From Pseudomonadota bacterium (lineage in GTDB: Bacteria > Pseudomonadota > Alphaproteobacteria > Rhizobiales > Rhizobiaceae), in NCBI GenBank assembly GCA_023388675.1, contig JAEWFU010000273.1:1-7724 (forward strand): a stretch of 7,724 nucleotides of DNA, read 5' to 3'. The number at the start of each line of letters is the position of its first letter. Position 1 is the stretch's first letter. Under the pieces are notes generated by a model. The model was given only the letters and a program-made list of their open reading frames with translations. It was not told where the DNA came from and searched no databases. The translations under genes were made by a program, and so were the position numbers. This document shows, one piece after another, positions 7,201 through 7,724 of this stretch.

Positions 7201-7724
7201 TTATTCGCCTTGCGACTTCTGCCAGGGTGGAAGCCCCCTCGCCTCCCGCGAATATCGCCGGTGCGCATGCCAGGGCCGATAAGGTTCACGGATCGCGAAA
7301 CGGATTTTCGGGTGTAACGCCGGTCTTGCGGAAGAGCGATCCATGTCGCTGGCGTCTGTGCCAAGGCTTGCGTCGGATTCGCGTTTGTCCCCTGTGGCCT
7401 CCTGTTTCTCGAACACGATTTCGGCGCTGCCGCGGCGCGCGAGGTCGCGCTTGTTGACGACCGCGACGCTACTGTCGCGACAGGGATTGCTCGCGGTGGC
7501 GTCGTTAACGACGATCAGGCTTGCAAAGGAACACGCCGTCGCCGCAGCCGCCTCGCCATCGGCGTGTACGACAAAGGCACCGCTGCCATGGCGTGCCACG
7601 CAAAGCCCGTCGCCGCACCGGAAGGGCATCTCGCCTTGAGCGTCGATCGGAGCGCCATGGAGCTGTCCGGCATCGCTCTCGACCGGCCGCATCACATTGC
7701 CGGCATTCGCAGCCCGCTGCCAGT
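7201..7724 (-). CDS. comEC: ComEC/Rec2-family DNA-uptake channel, C-terminal end only
   Basis: ComEC is the inner-membrane channel for single-stranded DNA in natural transformation. Only its last 173 residues are in the window, ending at TAA (7203-7201); the frame is open to the right edge, reading WQRAANAGNVMRPVE before the internal GTG-ATG at 7695. The visible part is the region after the membrane and most of the metallo-beta-lactamase-like domain. It has CGDGLC (fragment residues 36-41), ATAC (61-64) and a further C81, then strand-rich VAVVNKRDLARRGSAEIVF (86-104). A polar linker (about 107-137) follows, then a basic tail RPWHAHRRYSREARGLPPW (149-167). That tail and the position next to lexA are what I know of rhizobial ComEC proteins. 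The identification rests on this C-terminal pattern and synteny, not on the conserved competence domain, which lies outside. It converges on lexA. Confidence 0.75.
   Translation of the reverse strand, partial: WQRAANAGNVMRPVESDAGQLHGAPIDAQGEMPFRCGDGLCVARHGSGAFVVHADGEAAAATACSFASLIVVNDATASNPCRDSSVAVVNKRDLARRGSAEIVFEKQEATGDKRESDASLGTDASDMDRSSARPALHPKIRFAIREPYRPWHAHRRYSREARGLPPWQKSQGE

Noticed and set aside
7343..7639. Plus-strand open frame of 98 codons opposite comEC
   Set aside because: Shadow of the minus-strand ComEC frame, with no motif or clear ribosome binding site.

Overview
The window is an ordinary, gene-dense piece of a high-GC alphaproteobacterial chromosome, most likely from the Rhizobiales (Hyphomicrobiales), perhaps near Mesorhizobium/Phyllobacteriaceae. 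Three things point there: the gene order tpiA< ppiD> trpD> trpC> moaC> moeA> lexA> comEC<; a LexA operator of the alphaproteobacterial GAAC-N7-GAAC type; and an intergenic palindromic repeat (CTTCGAGG...CTCAGGATGAG) of a kind I recall as common in rhizobial genomes. The genus is inference from memory, not from a search.

Layout. Positions 1-565 hold the N-terminal three quarters of triosephosphate isomerase on the minus strand. A 125-bp divergent promoter region separates it from a plus-strand train of genes: a PpiD/SurA-like periplasmic folding factor, anthranilate phosphoribosyltransferase (trpD), indole-3-glycerol-phosphate synthase (trpC), and two molybdenum cofactor genes (moaC, moeA). 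Gaps between these genes are 8 bp or less, and trpD and trpC overlap by 4 bp, so they look like one transcription unit. After a 121-bp gap with its own promoter and SOS box comes lexA. A 230-bp intergenic region with inverted repeats then separates lexA from the convergent 3' end of comEC, which enters from the right edge on the minus strand. No stretch longer than 300 bp lacks a gene.

Function. TrpD and TrpC catalyse two successive tryptophan steps: anthranilate to phosphoribosyl-anthranilate, then (after TrpF, not here) to indole-glycerol phosphate. No trpG gene lies next to trpD, which fits lineages where TrpE and TrpG are fused and encoded elsewhere. MoaC makes cyclic pyranopterin monophosphate together with MoaA; MoeA inserts molybdate at the last step. 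LexA represses the SOS regulon and probably itself through the operator in its promoter. PpiD would act on the periplasmic face of the inner membrane, and ComEC is a DNA-uptake channel.

I looked for an undescribed system and did not find one. There is no mobile element, CRISPR array, RNA gene, toxin-antitoxin pair or defence cassette. The points most worth a second look are the apparently catalytically degenerate and possibly internally repeated parvulin region of PpiD, the double SOS-box arrangement at lexA, and the paired inverted repeats between lexA and comEC.
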